A model generated the notes under the pieces. It was not told the origin of the DNA. It saw nothing but the letters and a program-made list of their open reading frames with translations, and did not search any database. The position numbers were made by a program, and so were the translations under genes. Below, in pieces: positions 10,901 to 22,900 of a DNA stretch of 64,000 nt (position 1 is the first letter of the stretch; each line of letters starts with the position of its first letter). This DNA comes from Aplectana chamaeleonis (Eukaryota > Nematoda > Chromadorea > Rhabditida > Cosmocercidae), in NCBI GenBank assembly GCA_029168955.1, contig JAPDOI010001860.1, positions 1-64,000 of the forward strand, given 5' to 3'.

Positions 10901-13900
10901 ACGATCCAATGTAGAAATAACAATATGGAGCGGTGTGTGAATATTACGGGGATGAGGATCAGATGACAGGAGTGGGTAGTTGGGATGTGCGGCATTCTTG
11001 ACTATGCCAATGTGAAACTGTTGCGACTGCAGTTGGCAGTGCTGTTTTACAGGAAGTACGGCGCATTCTTGATGAAGATGGGATATAGGTGTAGACTTTG
11101 GGCAGCCAGTGATGACACGTAGTGCAGTATTTTGTACACGTTGAAGCTTGCTCCAAGAGGCATCCGACAGGTGTCTAGTCCATATCGGAGCTCCATACTC
11201 CAGAGTAGGCTGTATCATGGCCTTATACGTTGTGCGTAGAACTTCCTTTGTGCTACCCCAAGTGGTGCCCGCCAGAGCACGGAGGATGTTATTTCGCGTG
11301 TTAGCAGTTGCGGCTCGAATGCGCGTGTTTTCGTGAAAGCGCAGTGAGGGGTCTAGGAAGACTCCAAGTAGCCGAGGGTGCTTAGACAAGGGCAGCCGAT
11401 TGCCTTCCCAGAGAACCCCGGGATGCAGTTGATGCTCAGCCGTTGCAGTTGTGCACAGAGTAACGCTAGACTTTGGAGGAGAGATCTTTAGCTGCTTCGA
11501 TTCGAGGAACTTGGCCAGGCTGCAGAGGTATTTGTTCATCTCCGCAGTGGCACGGTCGATAACAGGGTCTGTACATTCAATTGTGATGTCATCAGCATAC
11601 AGACATAGATGGATGTTGGGTGGCGGCTTCGGAATATCGGATAGATACAGAGAGAATAGGCTTGGTGACAAAACTCCACCTTGAGGAACGCCTGCCTTCA
11701 GGGGAACCGACTTCGACAAGTGTCCGTCGAACTTCACACGTATGGAGCGGTTCTTGACGAAGTTGTCAGTCCATCGTTTACACCAGTCGGGCATATTATT
11801 ACAGTCCAGTATCGATTTTGACAACAATGAAGTGCTGACATTGTCGAAAGCGGAAGTCAGATCGACTGCTACGACCAGACTTCTGCCGGCGGGAGAATCC
11901 TATTGAAACCGGCGATGATGTGTTCAGTAATTGACGTTAGTGCGGTGATGGTGGAGTGCGCCTTTTTGAAGCCATGCTGATGGACGTTCTGCTGTAGTGC
12001 GCCTTGGAGATGCGGATTTATGATTTTTTCCGCCAGCTTAGCGATAGGGGATAATAGGGATATGGGACGATGTGACGTGGCTTTATCCTCTGGTTTGCCA
12101 GGCTTGGGGATGGGGAGAACAAGAGCTTGTTTCCATCGAGCAGGAATAATACCACTACTAAACGACGAATAGATAAGATCACTGAGTAACTCGGCATATT
12201 GTTCCGGCAAATGCTTCAAGTGAACGGCTGAAATGCCGTCAGGTCCCTCTGCCTTTGAGTTCTTCATTGATTTGATAATCGCAGTGACAGTAGAAGCAGT
12301 AATAGCAGGTACGTCCTGGCGACGGAGTTTCCTGATAGCACGTAAGGTACATCTGTGTTGCTTATCGCGTCGTGAAGAGGCAGAAGCATAGAGTTTTCCA
12401 AGCTGGCAGGCAGCTTTATATCCGAATTCAAATCTGCCCGAGGGGAATTCAAGCATGTTGCGCGCAGGTGCAGACTTCTTCCCAAATAGTCGTTTGAGGA
12501 TGCTCCACGCCTGTTTGCTATCAGTCGCAAAGTTGATGAATTCGGTGTACTCTCTCCAGCGTTTCTGCTTGTGGTCATTCAGCACTTTGGAGATCTCCTC
12601 GGATAATTGAGAAATGCATTGATCAGAGGGGTCACTTCTGCGTCGGTCGTCCCGTTGAGTAATAAGCTCCAGGGCTTCCTTTGGTACATTAGGGTGGAAC
12701 GTTCTAACGCGACCGGTCGGGATGGCTGTTCTGGAGGCATCGGATATGGTGTCGACGACGAATTTCTCCTTGTCATGTACCGAGCCAGCTAGCGGATAGT
12801 TGGCTACCCGGCTGAGTAGCACCTCTTTAAACAGGACCCAGTTAGCCTTACGATAGTGTAACATTTGCTACGGGAGCCAGAAAAAAGGTGCAAGCTGACT
12901 ATTAAGAGAAAGATCCAATGATGTGCAAATAGGTACATGATCACTGCCCATTGCCACAGATGTGGACCAGCTGCAAGACATGACAAGAGAAGAGGAAACA
13001 AACGTGACATCGGGTGAGGAGGGTCTGCCCGTCGACGGTAGACGAGTAGGAGAGTCCTCGTTTATAGGTATCAGGTCACAATCTTCCGCAAAAAGCTCAA
13101 GTAGTTCTCCTCTGTCATCGGGATCTAGGGAGGAGAACCAGGAAGAGGAGTGAGCATTAAAGTCACCAGCCATGACAACAGATGAAGACGAGAGGATTGC
13201 ATATACATCATATAGATATGGAGTGGGGTCAAATGAATTGGGACAAGAAGTGGATGGGGGAATGTAAACATTGATAATGACAAGGGGACAACTTTGCAGT
13301 ACAACATGAACTCTTATACATTCAACAACATTATCATTAGTGAGTGCAATAAGATGAGATGGAATAGATGATTTTACAAAAGTCGACACGCCACCGCCAT
13401 GCGATGTACGGGGAATATGGTATGACGTATAGCCGGGGAGGCGGGGCTGAGAAGGGGAGGACACGCTAAGCTTGGTCTCCTGTAAGAGGATGACATCAGG
13501 TTGTGAGCGTTCAATGTACAATGTAAGTTCTATAAGTTTGGCACGCAAGCCATTAATATTGAGTTGAAAAATGTTGAGACTATGAAGAGGAACCGTAGAA
13601 GGTAAATTAATGCAAGACATACAACAATAGGCATCAATGTAATCATTATAGCTAGTTAACCCCGAACACTTGAGGTGTACCCAGCCAAGGCAACCACCGC
13701 ACTGGATGCTCGCGTGTTGTGCCGACAATCCACAATGACGGCATGGATATCGTGGAGTCTTGTTTCGCGGTCCGTAATGTTTGTAAGATCTCTTTTCTTG
13801 ATGGTGCCGATGTATGCCTAATAGTCAGTTGATCCATTTGTTTATTGTTGTTCGACTGATTTTAGTGCTTTTATTATTCTGTTGTTGTCTTTGACACGGT

Positions 13901-16900
13901 TCTACCGTGTAATAAATCAAATCAAATCTGCATGTGCCGTGGAAGCTTGTGTCCTCTATTAAGTCTATTCGCCTGCCTGCTCACTTGCAAAAAATGTCTG
14001 AACATCGTGAATGCCTATTTTATGAAGTAAGGCGCGCTGGAAATTGGGAAACATATAACGCATTCGCGAAAAAGTTCCATTCTCAGCTGGTTAGGTATAA
14101 CCGTCATTTGGAGAAGAAAAAGATAGAGTCGGGAGATAAGAACTTCTATCGTTATCTGAATTCCAAGTTAAAGGAAAGGAGTAGTATTGGCTGTCTTAAG
14201 AACGGAGACCTTCTTGCAACATCGGCCAGTGATAAGGCAAACATGTTGGCGGATCATTTCGTGAATCAATTCCAAGAAGATGACGGAAATTGTCCGTCTT
14301 CATCCTTCTCAGGTATTCAGCCTATGACTGATTTTCCGTGGTTTCATTCTATGAAGTTGCAGGATTTGTTAGTAAAGTGGTCTAAATCTTCCTCGATCAC
14401 CCCGGATTTCATTCCTCTGTTTTTTATTCAGAAAATTGCACCCGTTATTTGTGGTACCTTGGCCTATATCTTCAATCAGTCTCTTATCTATGGTGAAGTT
14501 CCAATCCGCTGGAAGCACTCTTTTGTAACACCAATTTTGAAGAAAGAGCCGGCCACTGATCCAGGAAGTTATAGACCAGTTAGCATAACCTCACTCTTCT
14601 GCAGACTGTTCGAGAAGGTCCTAAAAGAGCACATCGTCCTACATCTGTTTTCGAATAACATCATTCCCAGGAACCAACATGGTTTCGTACCTGGAAGATC
14701 GGTAGAAACGAACCTTTTGGAATGCATAAACGATTGGACCGAGGCCCTTGACAAGAAATGCAGTTGTGATGTCATTTACTTTGACTTTGCAAAGGCATTT
14801 GATCGTGTCTCACATTTGAAAACTACGGGATCTGGGATTTCATCCGATTTTGATAGAATGGCTCGCCCAATTCTTGTTGGATAGAACGTTTCAGGTGAGG
14901 GTCGGGGATTGTTATTCCAAGGTGAGAAACATAGCGAGCGGGGTCCCACAAGGGGGTGTATTATCACCAATATTGTTTAGTATTTTTACAGCTGACATTC
15001 CTATCATTTTTCCAGACAAAAATGTTTCTGTGAAATTTTACGCGGATGATATAAAGCTCTACAAAGTCATTTCTGAGCCATTAGACAACCAAGTGCTGCA
15101 GGAGGCGATTAACCTGATGGTTGACTGGGCGAAGGAATGGCAGCTACCTCTAGCTCCGCAAAAAACCGTATTTATGCGGGTTCATTTGAGTCCGGCGTCG
15201 ACGGCCCATTCATATACATGTGCTGGTGTCGCGCTCCCAGCGGTAGACGCGGTTCGAGATCTTGGTTTTAACTACGATAGGAAGTTGGATTTTTCTAGCA
15301 TGTCAAAATCAAATGCCAATCGGCTCACAGGCGGATTTTTCAGATTTAATAGGGTATCTCCACTAGAAACAAACAGGTTCTTCTTCTTCTTCTGCAGCCT
15401 CAAAGTGGTTTTTGTCATAGGTTGAGGAACTGGGCGGCCTTCACAGGATTCGTCCAAAGGTCCATTGTTGTTAAGGAGGTAGGTCTCTTCGGGCACATGA
15501 ACAAGTGCGCCGTGTCGTGTCTGGGAGCACCACAGTCCGGGCATGCGTCTGGTCGGCTGCTGTCGATCTTGTTGACGTAAGACATGAGCAGAATAGAGTG
15601 ACCACAGCGCAGCGATGCAAGAGCACATCTGGCTCGTCTGCCGAGTTGAGACTCGGACTCACGCAAACCCGAGGCGGCACCGTTCCCAAGATAGGGTTCA
15701 CAGCCGCCTTTGCTAGATATCCTCGAACAAATTGCGTGTGCTCCTCACGCAGAAGACGAAGCCTTTCCATGTTGAGTCGGCCCATCTCTGTACATCAACT
15801 TTACGAGGAGCATCGGCGAACGGCGTCCTAATCGACCTCTCTCTTATGGGCTTCATGATTCTCTTTGACGGATGATTCGGCTGCCTCAGAACATTAATAT
15901 ACATCTGCTGTGCCTGGAGTTCACAATGCTCCTTGACCGGCAATATGCAGGCCTCCGCGTGAAGATGCTCCACCGGGAGCTCCTTGCACAACCGGTAGCA
16001 ATTCTAAGCGCAGCATTCTGTACACGCTGCAGCTTATTCCAGGAGCTGTCAGACACCAGGTGCTGCCACACTGGTGCCGCATATTCCAGAGCCGGCTGAA
16101 GTATTGCTCTGTAGGTTCTCAATATAGTCTCTCTGCTGCTTCCCCATGATGTTCCTCCGAGAGCTCTCAAGATATTAAGTCTAGCCTTGACGACTGTTTG
16201 TTTCTGTTCCGCGTTTTGTGGAACTTCAGTGAGGATCAAGAATAAGGCCAAGCAGCTTGGGAATTTTGCTGCTGGCAACAGGTCACCATCCCATTTGACA
16301 TCTGGATGGGCACTGTGTTCCTGGTGTTCGTTGTGAACACTGAAACAGAGGATTTTGCGGCAGAGACTGTGAGCATCATTTTATCGAGGAAGAGCTTCAA
16401 CTCGACGAGATAGGCGCTGATCTTGTTAGCGGCTATCTGCAGGTCACGATCCTGGCACATGATGGTGATGTCGTCGGCATACATAACAATCCTTACATCA
16501 TTGGGAGGCTCGGGAATGTCCTCAAGATACAGGCTGAATAGGGCAGGGGACAACACTCCGCCTTGCGGAACACCGGCTGCTATTGGAATGCTATCGGATA
16601 CATGATTCTGGAACAGAACCTTAGCACGGCGGCCTTTAGTGAACGCTGCAATCCATCGCTTCTGCCATGATGGTAGCGACGACTTGAGCAGTTTCTCGGA
16701 CAGCAGTCCCAAGTTAACAGAGTCAAACGCTTTGCTCAGGTCGAGGGCGACGGCCACCGTTCTCAGGGCTTTCTCATGTTGAACCCATCGACCGCAAAGC
16801 TCACGATCTCCAATAGAGCTGTAGTAGTGGAGTGAAGTTTCCTGAACCCATGCTGATGCTGCTGTCGCTCATTTTGATCAGCCAGGTCCGTCACGATCAA

Positions 16901-19900
16901 CTTTTCAGCTAATTTAGCGACGGGCGATAACAGGCTTATTGGTCGAAAGCCCATTGCCGTGCTTTGGGACTTGCCTGGCTTTGGCAACGGTATCACATTG
17001 GCTGTCTTCCAAGCTTGGGGTAGAGTGCAGGTCCGGAAAGAAGTGTTAATGATATCTGCAAGCATCGGTAGAAGTTCCGTGGGAAGCTTCTTCAGGATGG
17101 CTGGGGAGATACCGTCAGGTCCGATAGCCTTCGAATTCCGCATTTCTTTGATAGCCTTCTCTACTTGCGTGAGAGTAAAGGCCTCAGAAGCGTTCATGAG
17201 CGGCAACCGGCTCAGTTCTCTAACCGTGACTCTGTTCTGCACGCCTCGCTTGGCACGTGTGATGAAGAAGTTCTTGCCGAGCGCATAAGCAGCCGCTTTC
17301 CCTGATTTGAAGACGTTCTCCTCGAACTCAATAGCGGAGCTCATCGAGGAGCGGACTTGCCGGAAATTTTCCTCAACACTTTCCACGTCGTAGTTCCGTC
17401 AGCCTTGAAATTCAGCTTTTCAGTGAACTTCTCCCAGCATTCCTTCTTGTTCTTATCCAGATCCTGCCTGATCTCGTTATCCAGCACAGCTATGTCCGGG
17501 TCTAGATGGTCTGCGGCTCTCTTCTCATCTCTGGTTCTTATCTTCTGCAGTATTTCCCTGCTGACATTTGGAAAAAAAGGTCTTGACACGACCCTCAGGA
17601 ATTGCTGCTTTCATGGCCTTGCGGATGGCACTTGTTAGATGGCGCTCTTTCTGATGAACATCACCATTCCATGGGTAGTCGACCGCATGGCGAAGTGCAA
17701 CATCTCTGAACAGGGTCCAGTCTGCTAGGCCTAAATTAAGATAAGTACGATGACGAAAACCAGAGTAAGGGGCAAGAGAGTCAGAGATCAATATAGACAA
17801 AGACGGGAATGTGATCGCTGGAGAGTTGTGGATGTGGACCACGTGCAAAGCATTAGAGATTGGATGACACAAGAGAGATGTCTGGGCTAGAAAGGTCGGC
17901 CGTTGGCAGGGAGACGAGTGGGCTGGTCATCATTGAGGATAACCAGGTCACACTCCTCAGCCCATTCTTCGACATCTTCCCCTCTGGCGTCAGAATCAAG
18001 AGCGGAACAGAACGTGTGAGCATTGAAGTCACCCGCAAAGACAGCTGAAGGGGAGAGTGAGCAGTCGTACAACTGCTTAAGGAGGGGAATAGGATTATAA
18101 GAGGGGACAAGATGATATAGGAGGAATATATATGTTAAATAGAGATAAAGGGGTTTTGAGGGGAGGTGGACAGGAATGTACTCGAGAGTACCGTCCTTAG
18201 GAGTATTAGGGATAATATGAGAAGGTAAGGCAGATTGAACGAAAGTAGACACTCCGCCCCCAAGAGCTGTCCTTGGCATGTGATAGGCAGGTGTAGCCCG
18301 GAATGTTAGGTTGAGGATAAGTGGTAGATGGAGAGAGCTTGGTTTCTTGAACCATGATCACATCCGGTTGATGAGAACGTGCGAATAGAGAGAGTTCAGA
18401 TAACTTGTTGCGAAGGCCGTTGAGATTAATGTGAACAATGGAGAGGGGGCGGTTGGTAATTGAGGAATCAGAGTTGTTGGGGCAGAGCATAGAACACAAC
18501 GAAAGGATGAGTCATGATGCCTCACAGAACTGAGGCCCGAACAGGAGAAGTGCACCCACCTTTGGCATCCGAAGCACTGGACACTTGTTTTATGCCAGGT
18601 AACATCCTCGCCGCAGGTGGCACATGGATACTTCCGTGCTGGACCTGGATTCCTCTCGACGCCGGCCCTTTGTAATAAAATCCTCAGGAGAGCTGCGGCC
18701 GACCAGCACCTCTCCCATGACAAAAACCCTCTTCTCGGAGGGGTTGACGTCGGTTTGCACGGAGGCGATCTTCTTTCCTCCACACTGCCACGGCACGAAC
18801 GTACGACATCTCGGCAGCAAACAGGTTCTGCTCCGAGCATATAAGACTTATATACGACCCATTGTGGAATCTGGAACATCAGTATTCGCTCCGCACAAGA
18901 AAAAGGATATTGACGCGCTCGAAAAGGTCCAGAATAGTTTCACTCGCAAACTGTTGATTCGCATCGGTAGTTTCCTGAATTCCAAGATACCCAGGGCCCA
19001 TTTAAGGAACAAATATTTTGGGTTGCCAACGCTGGATTATCGGCGCAGAGTATTCGACCTTTGCATGGTCCTTAAACTTCTGGAAAACAGCAGTATTTTC
19101 AGGCTTGCACCCTATTTCAAACTAGTCACATCGAGAACTAGAGGTGAAATAATGAAAATATTTCTCGGGCGGCCAATTACCAGTGTTAGGGTTAGGTCTT
19201 TTCCACATAGGGCGGGTAGCGCATACCTGAAAATCGCTAGAAGAGTCACCGGCGCTGCTTCCTTGGGCCAGTTTAGGCGACGGGTATCCCAAATGGTTCT
19301 TAGCTACGAAACATAGCATTTTCGATTGTTTCTTCTTTTCTAGAGATGGATCTTCGTTTGTTTGATTGGTAGGGTGTATGAAGAACAGGAGTATTTTTGC
19401 TCAAGTTTGCTGTCTCTTTTTTCCTTCTCCCGGTCTTGTTAGTTTTTCTGTGCATCTCTTCTTATTATTATCACGCATTTGCCTTATGTGAGAGTAATAA
19501 ACATATACATATACATATAATCTATAGCTATGTACCGCACTATAGCCTATCTCCCTCATTTTGAGATGGTCGAAGTTAGGCTTATCGGGCTTATCATGTC
19601 AAAATCTCCTTATCACTGTTATATTTGACCGACCGCTCAACTGCCTACTCCTCTCGGACTCATCCGAGCAAGCTAGACTTTATATAGCGTGCGGAAACCG
19701 AAGCAGAATTAGGATTCATAACTTTTCCCGTAATCACTAAGTTGACTTCCAAATTTAAATGTTTGAGGATGTATCGCAATATATGTACTGTCGTTCTCAG
19801 AGTCCTTCTGCAGCCACAGAGAGGGTTCTGTCATAGATTCAGGAACTGGGCGACCAGCTTGGGATTCGTCCAGAGATCTATTGTCGTCAATGAAGTCGGT

Positions 19901-22900
19901 CTCATCGGGCAGTATAAAAGGTGCTGCCGAGATGTCGTACGTTCGTGCCGTGGCAGTGTGGAGGAAACAACATCACCTTCGTGCAAACCGACATCACTCC
20001 CTCCACCGAGAGGGTTCTCGTCATGGGAGAGTCGCTGGCTGGCCTCAGCTCTCCTGAAGATTCTACTACAAAGGGCTGGCGTCGAGAGGAATCCTGGACC
20101 TGTGCAGAAGTATCAATGTGCCACCTGCAGCAAGAAAGTCAACTGGAATGGAACAGGCGTCCAATGCTTTGGATGCCAAAGGTGGGTGCACTTCTCCTGT
20201 TCAGGTCTTAGTTCTGTGAGGCATCACAACTCATCCTTCCGTTGTGTTCTGTGCTCCGCCCCCAGCAACTTTGATTTCTCATTCACCAACCGCCCCCTCT
20301 CTATTGTACATATAAATCTTAACGGCTTTCGCACCGAATTGTCTGAACTCTCACTCTTCGCACGTACTCATCATCCGGATGTTATTATGGTTCAAGAAAC
20401 CAAACTCTCTCCCTCCACCACTTATTCCCAATCAAACATTCCAGGCTACACTGCCTATCACATCCCAAGGACAGCTCTTGGAGGCGGAGTTTCTACGTTT
20501 GTGCTTTCTAACTTACCTTCTCATCTAATTCCAAATGTTCCTAAGGACGGTACTCTCGAGTGCGTTCCCGTTCACCTCCCTCTTAAACTCCACTATCTCT
20601 ATTTAATATTTACATGCTGCCGAGATGTCGTACGTTCACGCCGTGGCAGTGTGGAGGAAAGAAGATCACCTCTATGCAAACCGACGTCACCCCCTCCACG
20701 AAGTGTTTTTGTCATGGGAGAGGTGCTGGCCGGCCGCGTCTCTCCTTCGTATTCTCCTGCTAAGGGCCGGCGTGGAAAGGAATCCTGGACCCGCTCAGAA
20801 GAAGAAGAAGTACCTATGTGCCACATGCGACAGAAATGTCACTTGGAATGGGACCAGCGTCCAATGCTTTGGATGCCAAAGGTGAGTGCACTTCTCTTGT
20901 ACGGGTCTCAGTTCTGTGAAGCATCATAACTCTTCTTTTCGCTGTGTTATATGCTCTTTACCTACCAACTCTGATTCCTCTTCCTCATATCGCCCCCTTT
21001 CCATTGTACATATCAATCTCAACGGCCTTCGTGCCAAACTTTCTGAGCTCTCTCTCTTCGCACGTACTTACCATCCAGACGTGATCATGGTTCAAGAAAC
21101 CAAGCTCTCTCCATCCCCTACCCGTCCTCATCCTAACATCCCGGGCTATACCGCCTTCCATGCTCCAAGGTCAGCTCTTGGCGGAGAAGTTTCAACCTTT
21201 GTTTTATCTTCTCTGCCCTCCCACCTCATACCCAACACCCCCACGGATAGTACTCTCGAGTACCTTCCAATCCATCTCCCCCTTAAAACACCCCTTTGTC
21301 TTTTCAACATATATATTCCTCCCATTACCTCATGCCCCCCATCTTACGATGCTATTTTTCTACTTAAGCAGCTAAACGACTGCTCCATCTCATCTTCGGT
21401 TGTCTTCGCGGGCGATTTTAATGCTCACACCTTTTGTTCGTCACTTGATTCTGACGCTAGAGGAAATGACGTCGAAGAATGGGCAGGGGAGTGTAACCTG
21501 GTCATCTTAAACGATGATCAGCCCACTCGCCTCCCTTCCAACGGCCGATCTTCCAGCCCAGACATATCTCGTGTCTCGTCCAACCTCTCTAACTCTTGCT
21601 CATGGTTCGCCTCGACCACTTTGCCAAGCGACCATGTCCCCATCTTTATCCATATCGATCTCTCCAACTCTCTCGCTCCTTATTCTGGTGTTCGTCAACG
21701 TTCTTATCTTAGTTTAGGCCGAGCAGACTGGAGCCTGTTCAGTGAAGTTGCGCTTCGCCTGTCGGCAAATTACCCGTGGAATGGCGACGTGCACCAGAAA
21801 GAGTGTCATTTATCTGACGCGATCCGCAGAGCCATGAAAGCGGCTATTCCTGTCGGCCGCGTCAAGACTTTCTATCCAAATGTCACTAGGGAGATCCTCG
21901 ATAAGATCAGGACAAGAGATGCCAGGAGAGCGGTCAACCATCTGGACCCCGTCGTTGCTGATCTTGACGATGAGATCAGAAAGGATTTAGACAGGCACAA
22001 GAAAGAAGAGCGGGAAAAGTTCACCGGGCAGTTGGATTTCAAGACGGACAGTGCAGCCACTTGGAAGGTATTACGAAAGCTTTCGGGTAAGAGCTCATCT
22101 GCTACCGTTTCCACAATCGAATTCAACAACGGTGTATTCAAATCAGGAAAAGAAGCCGCTTATGCGCTCTGTAGAAGTTTTTTCATCACTAGTGCAAAGC
22201 GTGGTCCGCAGAACAGAGTGACTCTACGAGAGCTGTGCCGCCTCACGCTTACGAGCACGGCCGAAGCGTTCACTTCGACGCAAGTTGAGAAGGTTATAAA
22301 GGATATGCGGAATTCAAAAGCGGTTGGTCCAGACGGGATATGTCCTGCTGTCTTGAAGAAGATACCGAATGAAATCCTACCGCTTCTCACTGATTTGATA
22401 AACACCTCGTTCAGATCGTGCACCATCCCACAAAATTGAAAGACAGCTAACGTTGTGCCGCTGCCCAAGCCGGGGAAACCTCAGGCCTCAGCAAAGGGAT
22501 ACAGACCCATTAGCTTGCTGTCCACGTTTGCAAAGGTAGCCGAAAAACTGATCGTAAAGGATCTTACAGAGCACAATGAGAACCAGGTGTTTGAGCACGG
22601 ATTCAGAAAGTTGCATTCCACCACGACAGCTCTATTGGAAATTACAAGTTTTGCCATCGATGGCTTCAATGCCCAGAAGCCACAGAGAACTGTGGCTGTT
22701 GCCTTGGATCTTACCAAGGCATTCGACACAGTAAACCATAAAGTTCTGTCAAGCAACTTACTGATGTCATCAATACCGCCGTGGCAGAAACGCTGGATAT
22801 CTGCATTCATCAAGGGCAGACGAGCCAGAGTTATGTTCCAGAACCATGTATCTAATAGTATTCCTATTGCAGCTGGAGTCCCACAGGGCGGCGTTTTATC

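Noticed and set aside
19803..20604. Twin-priming inversion of a single family A copy
   Set aside because: The plus-strand part continues through A3 to its own 3' end at 27713, so it is a complete separate element and not an inverted 5' piece.
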